From an uncultured Uliginosibacterium sp. (lineage in GTDB: Bacteria; Pseudomonadota; Gammaproteobacteria; Burkholderiales; Rhodocyclaceae): a stretch of 35,545 bases of DNA. Position numbers and translations under genes: made by a program. A model generated the notes under the pieces. That model worked only from the letters and a program-made list of their open reading frames with translations, was not told where the DNA came from and ran no database searches. Where the stretch lies: assembly GCA_945957295.1 (NCBI GenBank), contig CAMFLH010000016.1, positions 1-35,545 of the forward strand, given 5' to 3'. Below, in pieces: positions 16,859-25,961 of this stretch. The first letter of the stretch is position 1; the number at the start of each line of letters is the position of its first letter.

Positions 16859-17953
16859 TTAGCCGAGCCGGCTACGGCGACGGGCGATCGCGCCCATCAT
16901 GCCAACACCGCACAGCATCAGCGCCCAGGTGGAGGGCTCAGGTACGGCCGGCGTCAACAGCACCAGCGATTGGCCCGCCGGGGTGTAGCGCGTCGTCAGC
17001 ACCTGGCCTTGGTCGTTCAGTGCAGATACGAGCCACTGCGAACCGTACACGCCTTCCTCACCGATGAACTGGCTCACACCGTTGTGCCAGAGGACGAGCC
17101 TGGAATTGCTGATGCTGTCCCAAGTATCACCATTCCAAACGGTACCCAGCACATCACCGCTCGCGTTGACGTCGAACGCACGCGAATGGCTGTAGCCCGT
17201 CGCGCCCAGCGCCAGCACGTTGCCGGTGGATTCGCGCAGGAAGGCCTTCTGATTGAAGAAGTCGCCGCCCGAGTAAATCGCGTTGTAGCTGACATCGCCG
17301 TCGTCATTGATGCGCGAACGGTTGTAGTAGATCACGCCCGGGTAGGAGTCCTTGGCGATATAGCTGACCACGCCATCCTTCGCCGTATAGACGCCCGTCA
17401 TGCCCGGCTCGCCAACAACGGCTGCGGTACCGGTGATCACGCCATGGTTGTTGATGTCCCATGCGGCCGAGCCTTCATCCCCCGCAATGACCTTGCTCGG
17501 GGCCGAGCCGGCAACGCCGACCTGGGAGTTCGCCCCCCAACCCTGCATGCCGCTGCCGCCGACGACCACGCCGGCGTTGTTGATCGACTGCGCGGAGCTG
17601 TCGCCGTAGCCCGGCAGGATCCCGATGTCCTTGCGCGGGCCGCTGGACGACCACACGACGCCCTTGTAGGCACCTTGAACAACATCACCGCTGATCTGGC
17701 CGACGTCGTTCATGCCAGTGAGCTGTTGCACGTTGCCTTTGAGCTTGGACCAGGTTTCGTAGGCATAGACGTAGCCTTCGCCCGAATAGTTGGACACCGC
17801 AAAGCCGCCAACGTTGTTCATCACAACACTGCTGAACGAGCCTCCTTGCGGGATCCCCTCCATGTCCAGCGCAACCTCATTCCACGCGGCATGCGACAGG
17901 GGAGCCACGAAGAAGGACAGCGCCAGGGCGATAGTCCGTTTGTTCAGATACAT
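16859..17953 (-). CDS. PEP-CTERM sorted exported protein with HAF-like repeats
   Basis: A 364-residue secreted protein with AGGAG before its ATG. It has an N-terminal signal peptide (MYLNKRTIALALSFFVAPLSHA) and a C-terminal PEP-CTERM tripartite signal: VPEPSTW, a hydrophobic helix, and the basic tail RRRSRLG. PEP-CTERM proteins are processed by an exosortase (EpsH/XrtA family) and released to the surface or exopolysaccharide matrix. Between the signals are repeating units of the form (I/V)N-x-x-G-x-(V/I)-x-G (MNDVGQISGDV, INNAGVVVGGSG, DINNHGVITGTA, VNASGDVLGTVW), typical of HAF-repeat extracellular proteins. No exosortase gene is in the window. It is divergent from urtA. Confidence 0.88.
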   Translation of the reverse strand: MYLNKRTIALALSFFVAPLSHAAWNEVALDMEGIPQGGSFSSVVMNNVGGFAVSNYSGEGYVYAYETWSKLKGNVQQLTGMNDVGQISGDVVQGAYKGVVWSSSGPRKDIGILPGYGDSSAQSINNAGVVVGGSGMQGWGANSQVGVAGSAPSKVIAGDEGSAAWDINNHGVITGTAAVVGEPGMTGVYTAKDGVVSYIAKDSYPGVIYYNRSRINDDGDVSYNAIYSGGDFFNQKAFLRESTGNVLALGATGYSHSRAFDVNASGDVLGTVWNGDTWDSISNSRLVLWHNGVSQFIGEEGVYGSQWLVSALNDQGQVLTTRYTPAGQSLVLLTPAVPEPSTWALMLCGVGMMGAIARRRSRLG

Positions 17954-18043
17954 CCAACATCTCCTGAAATTTGTTTTGTGGTCACGCCGCTACGCGGCGC
18001 TCCGGGGATGCTAGCCATTGGCGCACCCGGCCACGGCTCTCGT

Positions 18044-18070
18044 CGTGACCTACATGCGTAGGCAGTCACG
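18044..18070. promoter_or_regulatory. Inverted repeat with CGTGACCTAC motif, upstream of urtA
   Basis: CGTGACCTAC (18044-18053) is followed by atgc and GTAG, then GTCACG (18065-18070): inner arms CTAC/GTAG and outer arms CGTGAC/GTCACG, with a 3-nt asymmetry. The same 10-mer recurs at 18131. It is a candidate operator for either divergent gene (PEP-CTERM gene or urtA). Confidence 0.45.
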
Positions 18071-18130
18071 CTGGGCATGAGATTTCTTCGACGGCCGACC
18101 GAATCCGCGCGCCGCCAAGCACGAAGCGCA

Positions 18131-18153
18131 CGTGACCTACGCAATCTGACGTA
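18131..18153. promoter_or_regulatory. Second CGTGACCTAC motif, proximal to urtA
   Basis: CGTGACCTAC (18131-18140) continues into TACG-N8-CGTA (18138-18153), an imperfect palindrome. It is 87 bp (about eight helical turns) from the first copy and 86-108 bp before the urtA ATG. No good -35 element is seen nearby, which is compatible with an activator-dependent promoter. Confidence 0.45.
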
Positions 18154-18238
18154 TTCCTCGATCCGGGGCGCGGCCCTAATGTGGCACCGCAGCATCCCAC
18201 TGACCCCGTGACCCCAACTGATTCGAGGAAGAGCGTCC

Positions 18239-19510
18239 ATGAGCACCCGTCGCAATTTCGTGAAAATGACTGCAATGTCCGCCGCGCTCGCCGTGTGCGG
18301 TTTCACTTCGCTGGCCGCGCAGGCGGCCGACACGATCAAGGTCGGCATCCTGCATTCGCTTTCCGGCACGATGGCCATCTCGGAAACGGCGCTGAAGGAA
18401 ACCGCGCTGATGGCGATCGAAGAGATCAACGCCAAGGGCGGCGTGCTGGGCAAGAAGCTTGAACCGGTCGTCGTTGACCCGGCCTCGAACTGGCCGCTGT
18501 TCGCCGAGAAAGCGCGTCAGCTGTTGTCGAAGGACAAGGTCGCCGTGACCTTCGGTTGCTGGACTTCGGTGTCGCGCAAGTCGGTACTGCCGGTCTACAA
18601 GGAACTCAATGGCCTCTTGTTCTACCCGGTGCAGTACGAGGGTGAAGAGCTGGAGAAGAACGTGTTCTACACCGGTGCCGCGCCCAACCAGCAGGCGATC
18701 CCGGCGGTGGAATACCTGATGAGCAAGGACGGCGGCGAGGCCAAGCGCTTCGTGCTGCTGGGTACCGACTATGTGTACCCGCGCACCACCAACAAGATCC
18801 TGCGCGCCTTCCTGAAGAGCAAGGGCGTGAAGGACGAAGACATCATGGAGGAGTACACCCCCTTCGGGCACTCCGACTATCAGACCATCATCGCCAAGAT
18901 CAAGAAGTTCGCCTCCGAGGGTAAGAAGACCGCCGTGGTATCGACGATCAACGGTGACTCCAACGTGCCCTTCTACAAGGAACTCGGCAACGCCGGCCTG
19001 AAGGCGACCGATGTGCCGGTGGTGGCCTTCTCGGTGGGTGAAGAGGAACTCCGCGGCGTCGATACCAAGCCGCTGGTGGGCCACCTCGCCGCGTGGAACT
19101 ACTTCCAGTCAATCAAGAACCCGACCAACGCCGCCTTCATCAAGGCCTACCAGGGCTGGGCGAAGAAGAACAACCTGCCGAAGGCCGACACCGTCGTCAC
19201 CAACGACCCGATGGAAGCCACCTACATCGGCATCTACATGTGGAAGCAGGCGGTCGAGAAGGCCAAGAGCACCGACGTCGACAAGGTCATCGCGGCGATG
19301 GGCGGCCAGAAGTTCAAGGCGCCGTCGGGTTTCGAGGTCGAGATGGACCCGAAGAACCACCACCTGCACAAGCCGGTGTTCATCGGCGAAGTGAAGGCCG
19401 ACGGCCAGTTCAACGTGGTGTGGAAGACCAAGGGCCCGATCAAGGCCCAGCCGTGGAGCCCGTACATCCCCGGCAACGACAAGAAGAAGGACGAGCCGGA
19501 CAGCAAGTAA
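18239..19510 (+). CDS. urtA: Urea ABC transporter substrate-binding protein UrtA
   Basis: Periplasmic urea-binding component of the high-affinity urea importer. It has 423 residues with a twin-arginine style signal (STRRNFVKMTAMSAALAVCGFTSLAAQAAD), so Tat export is likely. The mature protein starts DTIKVGILHSLSGTMAISETALKETALMAIEEINAKGGVLGKKL and contains SNWPLFAEKARQLL and FYPVQYEGEE, hallmarks that separate UrtA from amino-acid-binding LivJ relatives. It is the first gene of urtABCD-orf-E, and the gap to urtB (104 bp) holds two strong hairpins, which would favour higher expression of the binding protein than of the permeases. Upstream repeated motifs suggest specific regulation. Confidence 0.97.
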   Translation: MSTRRNFVKMTAMSAALAVCGFTSLAAQAADTIKVGILHSLSGTMAISETALKETALMAIEEINAKGGVLGKKLEPVVVDPASNWPLFAEKARQLLSKDKVAVTFGCWTSVSRKSVLPVYKELNGLLFYPVQYEGEELEKNVFYTGAAPNQQAIPAVEYLMSKDGGEAKRFVLLGTDYVYPRTTNKILRAFLKSKGVKDEDIMEEYTPFGHSDYQTIIAKIKKFASEGKKTAVVSTINGDSNVPFYKELGNAGLKATDVPVVAFSVGEEELRGVDTKPLVGHLAAWNYFQSIKNPTNAAFIKAYQGWAKKNNLPKADTVVTNDPMEATYIGIYMWKQAVEKAKSTDVDKVIAAMGGQKFKAPSGFEVEMDPKNHHLHKPVFIGEVKADGQFNVVWKTKGPIKAQPWSPYIPGNDKKKDEPDSK

Positions 19511-19529
19511 GCCCGGCACGCACCTGAAC

Positions 19530-19588
19530 GCTGCACCGCCGCGCGGTGCAGCCCTCCCGGCCGGTGTGCCCACGGGCACGCCGGCCGG
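19530..19588 (+). promoter_or_regulatory. Tandem intercistronic hairpins between urtA and urtB
   Basis: Hairpin 1 is GCTGCACCGC / GCGGTGCAGC (19530-19552, 10-bp stem, 3-nt loop). Hairpin 2 spans 19557-19588 with arms CCGGCCGG-T-GTGCCC and GGGCAC-G-CCGGCCGG, a near-perfect 32-nt palindrome. Neither has a T tract, so they are more likely 3'-end stabilisers or partial attenuators for the abundant urtA message than full terminators. Confidence 0.65.
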
Positions 19589-19614
19589 CACCACGCACAC
19601 GGAACGGCCTTCCC

Positions 19615-21216
19615 ATGGTCAGACTCCTCTTTCTGCTCGCGCTGCTCGCCCGCCTCGCCTGGTCGCCGGCCTTCGCAGCGCTTGATCCAGCCCAGCTCGC
19701 GCGCCTTGGCGCGGACGATTCCGACGAGAAGATCGCTGCGATCGCAGCCCTCGCCGGCGCCGACCCCGAAGCGGTGCTGCCGATCTTCAAGGCGTTGTCG
19801 GAAGACGCGCTGTTCGTTGCGGGCGACAAGCTGTTGCGCCTGGATGGCGAAACCTACTTCGACGCCGCCACTGGCAAAGCGCTAACCGCGCCGCCCGAAA
19901 ATGCCGAAGCGGTCAGTATCAACAACCGCGTCCGCCGCACGCTGGACGCCGCACTCGCGGGCCTGCGACTTTTCGCCAGCGAGCGCGAGGTGCGACTCAC
20001 CGCCGCCAAGGACGTCAGCACCAACGCAAGCGCCGAGATCCTGCCCCTGCTCGACAAGGCCCTCGCGAAAGAGGCCGACCCGCAGATCAAACAGTTGCTC
20101 GTACTCGCGCAAGCCAAAGCCAGCCTGGGGTCGCCGGATGCCGCAGCACGCCTGAAGGCGGTCAAGTCACTCGCCGACAGTGCCGACCCGGCCGTACGCC
20201 AACTGCTCGCCGCGATGCTCGACAAGAGCAGTGGCAGCTACACCGAACCCGATGAGGCGGTGCGCATCGCCGCGGTCGCCTCGCTCACCCAGATCGAGCG
20301 CCGCATCGCGGTGGGTGAGAACCTCGGCCGCATTTTCACCGGCATCTCGCTCGGCTCGATCCTGCTGCTCGCCGCACTTGGGCTCGCGATCACCTACGGC
20401 GTGATGGGCGTGATCAACATGGCGCACGGCGAGTTGCTGATGGTCGGCGCCTACACTACCTGGGTCGTGCAAGGCCTGTTCCGCAGCTACGCGCCGCAAT
20501 GGCTCGACGCCTACGTGATCGCCGCGATCCCGCTCGCATTCATCGTTGCCGCACTGGTCGGTGTCGCGATGGAGCGCCTCGTGATCCGCCACCTCTATGG
20601 CCGTCCGCTGGAAACCCTACTCGCCACCTGGGGCCTGTCGCTGGTGCTGATCCAGGCAGCGCGCGTGATCTTCGGGCCGCAGAACCAGGAAGTGGCCAAC
20701 CCGAGCTGGATGAGCGGCGGCATCGAGCTGTATGCCGGCGCCATGCTGCCGCTGAACCGCATCGCCATCATCGGCTTCGCGCTGTTCGTGCTGCTGATCG
20801 TATGGCTGATGATGCAGAAGACGCGGCTCGGCATGTTCGTGCGTGCCGTCACGCAGAACCGTGCGATGGCCGGTTGCGTCGGCGTACCGACGCGGCGCAT
20901 CGACACGCTGGCGTTTGCCATCGGCTCCGGCATCGCGGGCCTCGGCGGCGTGGCGCTGTCGCAGATCGCCAACGTCGGGCCCGACATGGGCCAGGGTTAC
21001 ATCGTCGATTCCTTCCTCGTCGTCGTGCTCGGCGGTGTCGGCCAGTTGGCCGGTGCGGTGTGGGCAGCGCTGGGGCTGGGCATCGTCACGAAGTTCCTCG
21101 AAGGCTGGGCCGGCGCGGTGATCGCGAAGATCCTCGTGCTGCTCTTCATCATCGTCTTCATCCAGAAACGTCCGCAGGGGCTGTTCGCCCTCAAGGGCCG
21201 CTTCGTCGAGAGCTGA
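19615..21216 (+). CDS. urtB: Urea ABC transporter permease UrtB
   Basis: LivH-type inner-membrane permease of the urea importer. The ATG at 19615 gives 533 residues with a signal-like start (MVRLLFLLALLARLAWSPAFA). Residues ~22-230 are a periplasmic helical domain (ADDSDEKIAAIAALAGADPEAVLP, LKAVKSLADSADPAVRQLL) that resembles HEAT-type repeats and is the extension typical of long proteobacterial UrtB; the permease core (~235-530) begins GRIFTGISLGSILLLAALGLAITYGVMGVINMAHGE and ends IVFIQKRPQGLFALKGRFVES. It has about eight membrane helices. urtC starts 3 bp after the stop. Confidence 0.96.
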   Translation: MVRLLFLLALLARLAWSPAFAALDPAQLARLGADDSDEKIAAIAALAGADPEAVLPIFKALSEDALFVAGDKLLRLDGETYFDAATGKALTAPPENAEAVSINNRVRRTLDAALAGLRLFASEREVRLTAAKDVSTNASAEILPLLDKALAKEADPQIKQLLVLAQAKASLGSPDAAARLKAVKSLADSADPAVRQLLAAMLDKSSGSYTEPDEAVRIAAVASLTQIERRIAVGENLGRIFTGISLGSILLLAALGLAITYGVMGVINMAHGELLMVGAYTTWVVQGLFRSYAPQWLDAYVIAAIPLAFIVAALVGVAMERLVIRHLYGRPLETLLATWGLSLVLIQAARVIFGPQNQEVANPSWMSGGIELYAGAMLPLNRIAIIGFALFVLLIVWLMMQKTRLGMFVRAVTQNRAMAGCVGVPTRRIDTLAFAIGSGIAGLGGVALSQIANVGPDMGQGYIVDSFLVVVLGGVGQLAGAVWAALGLGIVTKFLEGWAGAVIAKILVLLFIIVFIQKRPQGLFALKGRFVES

Positions 21217-21218
21217 TC

Positions 21219-22423
21219 ATGCGCACGCCACTCACCATTCGATTCCTCACGGCCATGCCACGCAGCGGCTGGATCGCGATGGCGCTGTTTGCCCTCGTGG
21301 CCTGGGTGCTGGTGCCGATCGCGCACCTCGCGCTGCCCGAGGGCCACCCGCTGCATGTATCGGACTACTTCGTGACGCTGACCGGCAAGGTGCTGTGCTA
21401 CGCGGTGGTCGCGGTGGCGATGGACCTGATCTGGGGCTATGCGGGCATCCTGTCGCTCGGCCACGGGCTGTTCTTCGCGCTCGGTGGCTACGCCTTCGGC
21501 ATGTACCTGATGCGCCAGATCGGTCGCGACGGCAGCTACCACGCGGATCTGCCCGACTTCATGGTGTTCCTCGACTGGAAGGAACTGCCCTGGTACTGGG
21601 TGGGTAGCGACAGCTTCCTGTGGGCGGTGGTGCTGGTGATCGTGGTGCCTGCGGCAATTGCCTGGGTGTTCGGCTACTTCGCCTTCCGCTCGCGCATCAA
21701 GGGTGTGTATTTCTCGATCATCACGCAAGCCCTCACCTACGCCGCAATGCTGCTGTTCTTCCGCAATGAAACCGGCTTCGGCGGCAACAACGGCTTCACC
21801 GACTTCAAGCGCGTTCTCGGCTACTCGATCACCGCGCCTGAAACCCGGCTGTTGCTGTTCGGCCTCTCGGCGCTGCTGCTGATGTCCACCTTGTTGCTCG
21901 GTCGCTACCTCGTCACGTCGAAGTTCGGCCGCGTGCTCGCAGCGATCCGTGACGCTGAATCGCGCGTGATGTTCATCGGCTACAACCCGCTGCACTACAA
22001 GCTCTTCATCTGGACGCTGTCGGCCGTGCTGTGCGCGCTGGCCGGCGCCTTGTACGTGCCGCAGGTCGGCATCATCAACCCGGGTGAGATGAGCCCCGCG
22101 AACTCGATCGAGATCGCGATCTGGGCGGCGGTCGGCGGGCGCGGCACGCTGATCGGTCCGGTCCTCGGCGCCTTCACGGTAAGCCTGGCGAAGAGCTGGT
22201 TCACGGTGAGCTTCCCCGAGTACTGGCTATTCTTCCTCGGCCTGCTGTTCATCCTGGTCACGCTCTACCTGCCGGAAGGTCTGGTCGGGCTATGGCGGCG
22301 CATTCGCAGTGCCCGCGACACCACGCCTGCCGTGCCTAAAGTCGTTACGAAACCAGCCCCGCCCCCCGCGACGAACAAGACCGGCAACACAGCGCCCGAC
22401 GCCGCAGCAGAAGGAGCATCCGC

Positions 22424-22427
<4 letters not shown>
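21219..22427 (+). CDS. urtC: Urea ABC transporter permease UrtC
   Basis: LivM-type permease partner of UrtB. The ATG at 21219 gives 402 residues; the much longer track ORF is a read-through of another frame within urtB. It begins with a membrane helix (GWIAMALFALVAWVLVPIAHLAL), then LLSLGHGLFFALGGYAFGMYLMRQIG-type LivM sequence, RIKGVYFSIITQALTYAAMLLFFRNETGFGGNNG (the UrtC form of the permease loop), and ends in an Ala/Pro/Lys-rich cytoplasmic tail of about 40 residues. Its stop overlaps the urtD start by 4 bp (ATGA), indicating coupled translation. Confidence 0.96.
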
Positions 22428-23266
<839 letters not shown>

Positions 23267-23328
23267 GCACGCCGCGCTGCGCTTGCCTCCCTTTGCCGTG
23301 GCGGCCCGCGGCCTGCTACGCTACGGGC

Positions 23329-23778
23329 ATGGTTACCGGCACCGGCAAGTTCGACTACTTCCTCTGGCGCACCTCCCTCAAGTGGGAGGATGCGGTTGCC
23401 GCGGCCGCAGCGGTGATCGAACGCTGGAACACCCTGACCCCGTTCGTGACCACCACGGACAAGCGCGACGCGGTGTGGATCGTGCGTCACGGCTCCACCG
23501 CGGCGCCCTTCTTCCAGCTACGCGAGGATTCGCTGCGCGGCTCGGTGCCGCGTGTTGGCGATCCACTCGGCGCGCTGCTGCTGCTATGTCTGGTGAGGCT
23601 GCATGGCGACAAGTTCCGCCTGACCTTTACCGATGGTCAGCCGATCGATGCTGCCAAGCTGGACCCGAACGAGCTTGCATCGCTGCTGCCCCATGCGAAT
23701 CACGCGGTGTTCCGCAAGCTGCTGATCGTTGGCAGCGAAGCACCGCCCCCGCCCAGCGAAACGCCCCCGGCGGCCTGA
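23329..23778 (+). CDS. Unrecognised protein encoded between urtD and urtE
   Basis: I do not recognise this family. From the ATG at 23329 it has 149 residues (the track ORF begins 12 codons earlier at a TTG). It has no signal peptide; one moderately hydrophobic segment (DPLGALLLLCLVRL, about residues 80-93) is probably a buried helix. The N-terminal half has a helical region (SLKWEDAVAAAAAVIERW), the middle is strand-rich (DAVWIVRHGST, KFRLTFTDGQPIDAAKL), and the tail is Pro/Glu-rich. The third-position GC bias matches its neighbours, the direction is the same, and the gaps are 62 bp to urtD and 85 bp to urtE, so it is probably cotranscribed. A soluble cytoplasmic accessory of the urea transporter is possible, as is an unrelated insertion. 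No clear ribosome site precedes the ATG. Confidence 0.65.
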   Translation: MVTGTGKFDYFLWRTSLKWEDAVAAAAAVIERWNTLTPFVTTTDKRDAVWIVRHGSTAAPFFQLREDSLRGSVPRVGDPLGALLLLCLVRLHGDKFRLTFTDGQPIDAAKLDPNELASLLPHANHAVFRKLLIVGSEAPPPPSETPPAA

Positions 23779-23863
23779 CCGCCGCTCCCCGCAACACCCC
23801 GCAGACCCGGTGGCCGTTTTGGCACACCGGTGCCCGCCCTCGTCCGCACGTTGGAGCCTGACC

Positions 23864-24556
23864 ATGCTCACCGTCTCGAACCTGAACCAGTACTACGGCG
23901 GCAGCCACATCCTGCGCGACCTCTCATTCGAAGTGCCGACCGGCAAGGTCACCACCCTGCTCGGCCGCAACGGCGTCGGCAAGACGACCCTGCTGAAGAC
24001 ACTGATGGGCTTGGTGCCCGCCAAGACCGGCAGCGTGCGCTTCGGCGATGCCGACCTCACGCGCAGCGCCTCCCATGCGAGGGTGCGCGCCGGCATCGGC
24101 TATGTGCCGCAGGGGCGCGAGATATTCCCGCGCCTGACGGTGGCGGAGAATCTGGAAATGGGCCTCGCGGTGAAGCCCGCCAGCGCACAGGTACCCGAGC
24201 GCATCTTCGAGATGTTCCCGGTGCTGCGGCAGATGATGAAGCGCCGCGGCGGCGACCTCTCCGGCGGGCAGCAACAGCAGCTCGCGATCGGCCGCGCGCT
24301 GGCCGCCGGCCCGAAGCTCTTGATCCTCGACGAACCAACCGAGGGCATCCAGCCGTCCATCATCAAGGACATCGAACGCGCGATCCGCGCGCTGGCCGAA
24401 TCCGGCGAAATGGCAATCCTGCTCGTCGAGCAGTACTACGACTTCGCCCGCTCGCTGGCCGACCAGTACATCGTGATGGAACGCGGCGAAATCGTCATGC
24501 GCGGCGAAGGCAAGAACATGGATGCCGACGGCGTGCGCGAGCGCCTGTCGGTCTGA
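23864..24556 (+). CDS. urtE: Urea ABC transporter ATP-binding protein UrtE
   Basis: LivF-type ATPase, the second nucleotide-binding subunit of the urea importer. The ATG at 23864 follows GGAG (10 nt upstream) and gives 230 residues starting MLTVSNLNQYYGGSHILRDL, the usual UrtE N terminus. Walker A is GRNGVGKT, the signature LSGGQQQQLAIGRAL, Walker B LLILDEPTEGIQPSI, and the H-loop region LLVEQYYDFA with the family-typical EQ in place of the usual EH. It ends the urt operon and is followed by a GC-rich hairpin shared with the convergent iron-uptake operon. Confidence 0.97.
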   Translation: MLTVSNLNQYYGGSHILRDLSFEVPTGKVTTLLGRNGVGKTTLLKTLMGLVPAKTGSVRFGDADLTRSASHARVRAGIGYVPQGREIFPRLTVAENLEMGLAVKPASAQVPERIFEMFPVLRQMMKRRGGDLSGGQQQQLAIGRALAAGPKLLILDEPTEGIQPSIIKDIERAIRALAESGEMAILLVEQYYDFARSLADQYIVMERGEIVMRGEGKNMDADGVRERLSV

Positions 24557-24578
24557 GCATCCGGATCGCGATAAGCAC

Positions 24579-24601
24579 AGCGCCGGCTCCGGGCCGGCGC
24601 T
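24579..24601. terminator. Hairpin between convergent urtE and iron-uptake operon
   Basis: Perfect 9-bp stem AGCGCCGGC / GCCGGCGCT with a 5-nt loop, 23 bp after urtE and 4 bp beyond the stop of the minus-strand small membrane protein. Flanking T-rich sequence is weak (GAGTTCATTT on the plus strand). Confidence 0.55.
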
Positions 24602-24605
24602 GAGT

Positions 24606-24818
24606 TCATTTCTGGGCAGCGGATACCGCAGGCGCCCGCCGCAGCCAGCCGTGCCAGATACCGACCAGCGCCGGCACCCACAGGCACGCGCCAGCGATCT
24701 GGTCGCCAAGGCCGCCGTCGCTGAACAGGGCCGCCACCAGCCCGACACTCGTCAGCACACCCAACGCGATCGGCCAACCCCAGATCGCCGCCGAACTCAA
24801 ACTGCGTGGCGCATTCAT
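24606..24818 (-). CDS. Small two-helix membrane protein in iron-uptake operon
   Basis: A 70-residue protein with two predicted membrane helices (WGWPIALGVLTSVGLVAALF and IAGACLWVPALVGIWHGWL) and short polar ends. Its ATG overlaps the stop of the PepSY gene by 4 bp (ATGA), so it is translationally coupled as the last gene of the operon. Similar tiny membrane proteins often accompany PepSY/PiuB genes next to TonB receptors; their role is not known. Confidence 0.78.
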   Translation of the reverse strand: MNAPRSLSSAAIWGWPIALGVLTSVGLVAALFSDGGLGDQIAGACLWVPALVGIWHGWLRRAPAVSAAQK

Positions 24819-25957
24819 GCCGCCACCTCGACAACGACCATCTGCGCTCCATGCCGCGAGGCAGCGCGCCGCTTACGCAACCACAGGTACAGCCCGCTGC
24901 CCAGCACCACGATGGTGGCGAGGTCCAGCACCGCCCAGACGATCTGCATCGGCCGCCCACCGTAGTCGCCAAAGTGCAGCGGCTGCGATACCAGCAGCGC
25001 CGTCAGGTACCACGGCAGCTTCGGCGCAGCGGTGACCTGCGACGTCCTTGCATCCACCAGCACCGGCTGCAGCAGGCGCGAGGTCAGCGGCGTATTGCCG
25101 CGCAGGAAGTAGGTATGGTGGTGGGGGCTGGAGAACGCAGTGCCGGGAAAGGCGACGAACGAGAGCTTCATGCCTGGCGCCTGCTTCAGCGCTGCGTCCA
25201 GCCCCTGCTGCACCGAGGCGCGCTCGGCCACCGGCACCGTTGGCTGGCCCGCGTACGGCGCCAGCAGCGCCGAGAGCTGGTCGTGCTGCCAGTACTTGAT
25301 CAGCAGATCGGCCCAAGTGTTGATCATGCCGGTCGCACCGACGACGAACAGCCAAACCAGCGTGACGATGCCGAGCAGGTTATGCAGATCCAGCCACTTC
25401 ACGCTGGCACGTCGTTCGCGCCGCACCGTGCCGAAATCGAGCTTGCGCATGAAGGGGCCGTACAGCACAACCCCGCTGACGATCGCGACCAACAACAGCA
25501 GGCCCATGAACCCGAGGAAGAGCTTGCCCGGCAGGCCCGCGAACAGGTCAACATGCAGCTTGAACATCACCCACATGAAGCCGCGGTCAGAGCGCGGCTG
25601 CGCCAGCAGTTCACCGCTGCGCGCATCGACCGCGACCGAACGGAAATCGTCGGTTGGGGCCGGCGTCGGCGTCATCGTTACAAACCAGATGTCCTCGCTA
25701 TCCTCCGGTTGAGAGGCGTACTGCGCCACCCGGTCGGGGAACTGTGCGCGCGCGACCTCCAGCGCCTTGTCCAGGCTCACTCGCGGCGTCGCCGCGGGCA
25801 TCGCGGGCGCCTCCACCTCGGTGCCGAGCAGATGCCCGATCTCGTGGTGGAAGATCAGCGGCAGGCCGGTCAGGCACAGCAGCAGCATGAACAGCGTGCA
25901 GATCAGGCTGCTCCAGGTATGCACCCAGGACCAGCGGTGAAGCGTTTTCGCTTGCAT
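24815..25957 (-). CDS. PepSY-associated TM (PiuB family) inner-membrane protein
   Basis: A 380-residue protein of the PepSY_TM / PiuB family, which accompanies siderophore receptors and is thought to act in reduction or release of iron at the inner membrane. The first helix follows HRWSWVHTWSSLICTLFMLLLCLTG; a PepSY-type periplasmic region contains SLDKALEVARAQFPD; the central pair of helices includes DLHNLLGIVTLVWLFVVGATG; a last helix (IVWAVLDLATIVVLGSGLYLWLRKRR) ends in a basic tail. Several His residues near the helices (HHEIGH, DLHN, QPLHFGDYGG) could bind haem or iron. It begins 4 bp after the stop of the receptor gene, so the two are one transcript. Confidence 0.88.
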   Translation of the reverse strand: MQAKTLHRWSWVHTWSSLICTLFMLLLCLTGLPLIFHHEIGHLLGTEVEAPAMPAATPRVSLDKALEVARAQFPDRVAQYASQPEDSEDIWFVTMTPTPAPTDDFRSVAVDARSGELLAQPRSDRGFMWVMFKLHVDLFAGLPGKLFLGFMGLLLLVAIVSGVVLYGPFMRKLDFGTVRRERRASVKWLDLHNLLGIVTLVWLFVVGATGMINTWADLLIKYWQHDQLSALLAPYAGQPTVPVAERASVQQGLDAALKQAPGMKLSFVAFPGTAFSSPHHHTYFLRGNTPLTSRLLQPVLVDARTSQVTAAPKLPWYLTALLVSQPLHFGDYGGRPMQIVWAVLDLATIVVLGSGLYLWLRKRRAASRHGAQMVVVEVAA

Positions 25958-25961
25958 GGTG

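Noticed and set aside
18181-18197. TGGCAC upstream of urtA as sigma-54 -24 element
   Set aside because: The sequence at the required -12 position is CATC rather than TTGC, so the pair fails.
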